Below, in pieces: positions 5,623 to 6,559 of a stretch of 6,559 bases of DNA. The notes beneath the pieces were generated by a model that did no database searches, was not told the origin of the DNA, and saw only the letters and a program-made list of their open reading frames with translations. Position numbers and translations under genes: made by a program. How positions within the stretch are numbered: the first letter of the stretch is position 1; every line of letters begins with the position of its first letter. Source of the stretch: Sulfurospirillum sp. (GTDB taxonomy: Bacteria > Campylobacterota > Campylobacteria > Campylobacterales > QNZT01); assembly GCA_003978405.1 (NCBI GenBank), contig QNZU01000023.1, positions 1 through 6,559 on the forward strand. The letters are read 5' to 3'.

Positions 5623-6559
5623 TTATGAGCATACCCTGTTGGCTATAATTGATCCCATTTCGGTGGTACTACACACCTCTTTTGCTCCAAATTGGGATAT
5701 ATCTTTGGTTCTGTATCCATCCTCCAAGACACTTTTGATTGCCTTGTCGATTTTATCCGCTGCCGCGACTTCATCAAGTGCAAATCTAAGCATCATTGAT
5801 GCTGAAGCTATAGTTGCGATCGGGTTTGCAATGCCCTGCCCTGCGATATCTGGTGCAGATCCGTGAATAGGCTCATAAAGCCCTACTTCACCACCTACTG
5901 ATGCCGATGGCAAAAGCCCAATTGATCCACTAATCATACTAGCTTCATCACTTAAAATATCTCCAAAGAGATTGCTTGTCAAGATCACATCAAACTGCTT
6001 AGGATCTCGCACCAACTGCATCGCCGCATTATCAACATACATATGAGTAAGTGATACTTCAGGGTAATCTTTGCTTACCTCTTCAACAACCTCTCTCCAA
6101 AATTGGCTCACTTCCAAAACATTCGCCTTATCCACAGAGCAGACTCTTTTTTTTCGCTTCATCGCAGATTCAAATGCCTCTTTTGCAATCCTTACAATCT
6201 CATCTTTTGTATAGACCATGGTATTGTAAGAGTTATCTTCACCCTTGAGTCTTGGTTTTCCAAAATATATCCCACCGGTTAACTCTCTTAGAACTAAAAG
6301 ATCTACTCCTTTGATTACTTCAGCTTTTAAACTGCTTGCATCGATCAAAGGATCATAGACTTGTACCGGTCTGTAGTTTGCATATAAATTTAATTCACTT
6401 CTTAATCTTAGCAATCCAGATTCTGGTCTCATCTTCCTTGGAAGGTTATCCCACTGCTCTCCTCCGATAGCTCCAAAGAGTATGGCATCAGAGTTTAAAC
6501 ATCCATCTATCGTCTCTTGTGGAAGTGGGTCACCGGTAATCTCATAGGCATTTCCACCC
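5623..6559 (-). CDS. leuB: 3-isopropylmalate dehydrogenase (LeuB), 5' end beyond right edge
   Basis: LeuB oxidises and decarboxylates 3-isopropylmalate to 2-oxoisocaproate with NAD+ in leucine biosynthesis, as a cytosolic dimer. The reading frame stays open to the right edge: upstream of the first in-window ATG (6432) it continues as GGNAYEITGDPLPQETIDG and GAIGGEQWDNLPRK, which are conserved LeuB sequence. That ATG is therefore internal, and about 45 N-terminal residues are missing. The 311 codons present contain the substrate-binding arginines in RPESGLLRLRSELNLYANYRP, ELTGGIYFG, the catalytic tyrosine region VYTKDEI, the catalytic lysine in DKANVLEV, the aspartate in VDNAAMQLVRDP, and the isocitrate/isopropylmalate dehydrogenase signature SNLFGDILSDEASM. 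The negatively charged loop patterns fit LeuB rather than isocitrate dehydrogenase. It is the first gene visible in the operon; its promoter and any leu genes upstream are outside the window. Confidence 0.97.
   Translation of the reverse strand, partial: GGNAYEITGDPLPQETIDGCLNSDAILFGAIGGEQWDNLPRKMRPESGLLRLRSELNLYANYRPVQVYDPLIDASSLKAEVIKGVDLLVLRELTGGIYFGKPRLKGEDNSYNTMVYTKDEIVRIAKEAFESAMKRKKRVCSVDKANVLEVSQFWREVVEEVSKDYPEVSLTHMYVDNAAMQLVRDPKQFDVILTSNLFGDILSDEASMISGSIGLLPSASVGGEVGLYEPIHGSAPDIAGQGIANPIATIASASMMLRFALDEVAAADKIDKAIKSVLEDGYRTKDISQFGAKEVCSTTEMGSIIANRVCS

Noticed and set aside
5418..5866. Plus-strand open frames opposite the TPR protein and the leuB 3' end
   Set aside because: The minus-strand genes show clear motifs (TPR, LeuB signature), while these frames have no family resemblance or ribosome sites.
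6051..6248. Plus-strand open frame of 65 codons within leuB
   Set aside because: It is antisense to conserved LeuB residues, including the catalytic lysine region.
6430..6432. ATG at 6432 as the LeuB start
   Set aside because: The frame continues to the right edge with conserved LeuB sequence (GGNAYEITGDP and GAIGGEQWDNLP), so this methionine is internal.

Overview
The window looks like a chromosomal segment from a Campylobacterota (epsilonproteobacterial) genome, probably a free-living Sulfurimonas/Nitratiruptor/Sulfurovum-like chemolithotroph rather than a host-adapted Campylobacter or Helicobacter. The reasons are the strongly AT-rich DNA (lysine codons mostly AAA), the clear TATAAT -10 boxes without matching -35 boxes, the style of the UbiE/MenG, PurU and LeuB proteins, and two small proteins between leuB and purU that resemble Campylobacterota-restricted families. 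The genus is an inference; no rRNA or other marker is present.

Layout. (1) Positions 1-305, minus strand: the N-terminal 101 codons of a DEAD-box RNA helicase running off the left edge. (2) 306-567: a divergent intergenic region with promoter-like sequences for the rightward gene. (3) 568-1998, plus strand: a very lysine-rich CYTH-CHAD protein in which most signature residues of both domains have changed. (4) 2041-3526, plus strand: a two-gene unit with its own promoter, made of an M48 metalloprotease lipoprotein and the menaquinone methyltransferase UbiE/MenG. (5) 3541-6559, minus strand: a tightly packed operon read from the right edge, leuB (5' end missing), a one-TPR protein, a small helical protein (possibly CiaD-like), purU and a DUF2461 protein. 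It converges on ubiE with only 14 bases between the two stop codons.

The right-hand operon joins leucine biosynthesis (LeuB) to one-carbon/folate recycling (PurU), with three poorly characterised proteins in the same transcript. Its genes touch or overlap at every junction (1-nt gap, 7-nt overlap, TTGA overlap, and a last gene that seems to begin within about 10 nt of the purU stop), so translational coupling is likely. The left part is a set of separate functions: RNA remodelling, a possible polyphosphate-related or structural CYTH-CHAD protein, envelope protein quality control, and the last step of menaquinone synthesis.

I see no mobile elements, tRNA or rRNA genes, CRISPR arrays or clear rho-independent terminators. 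The most unusual items are the degenerate CYTH-CHAD protein and the missing canonical start codon at the expected beginning of the DUF2461 gene, where a good Shine-Dalgarno sequence is followed by ATT-ATA.
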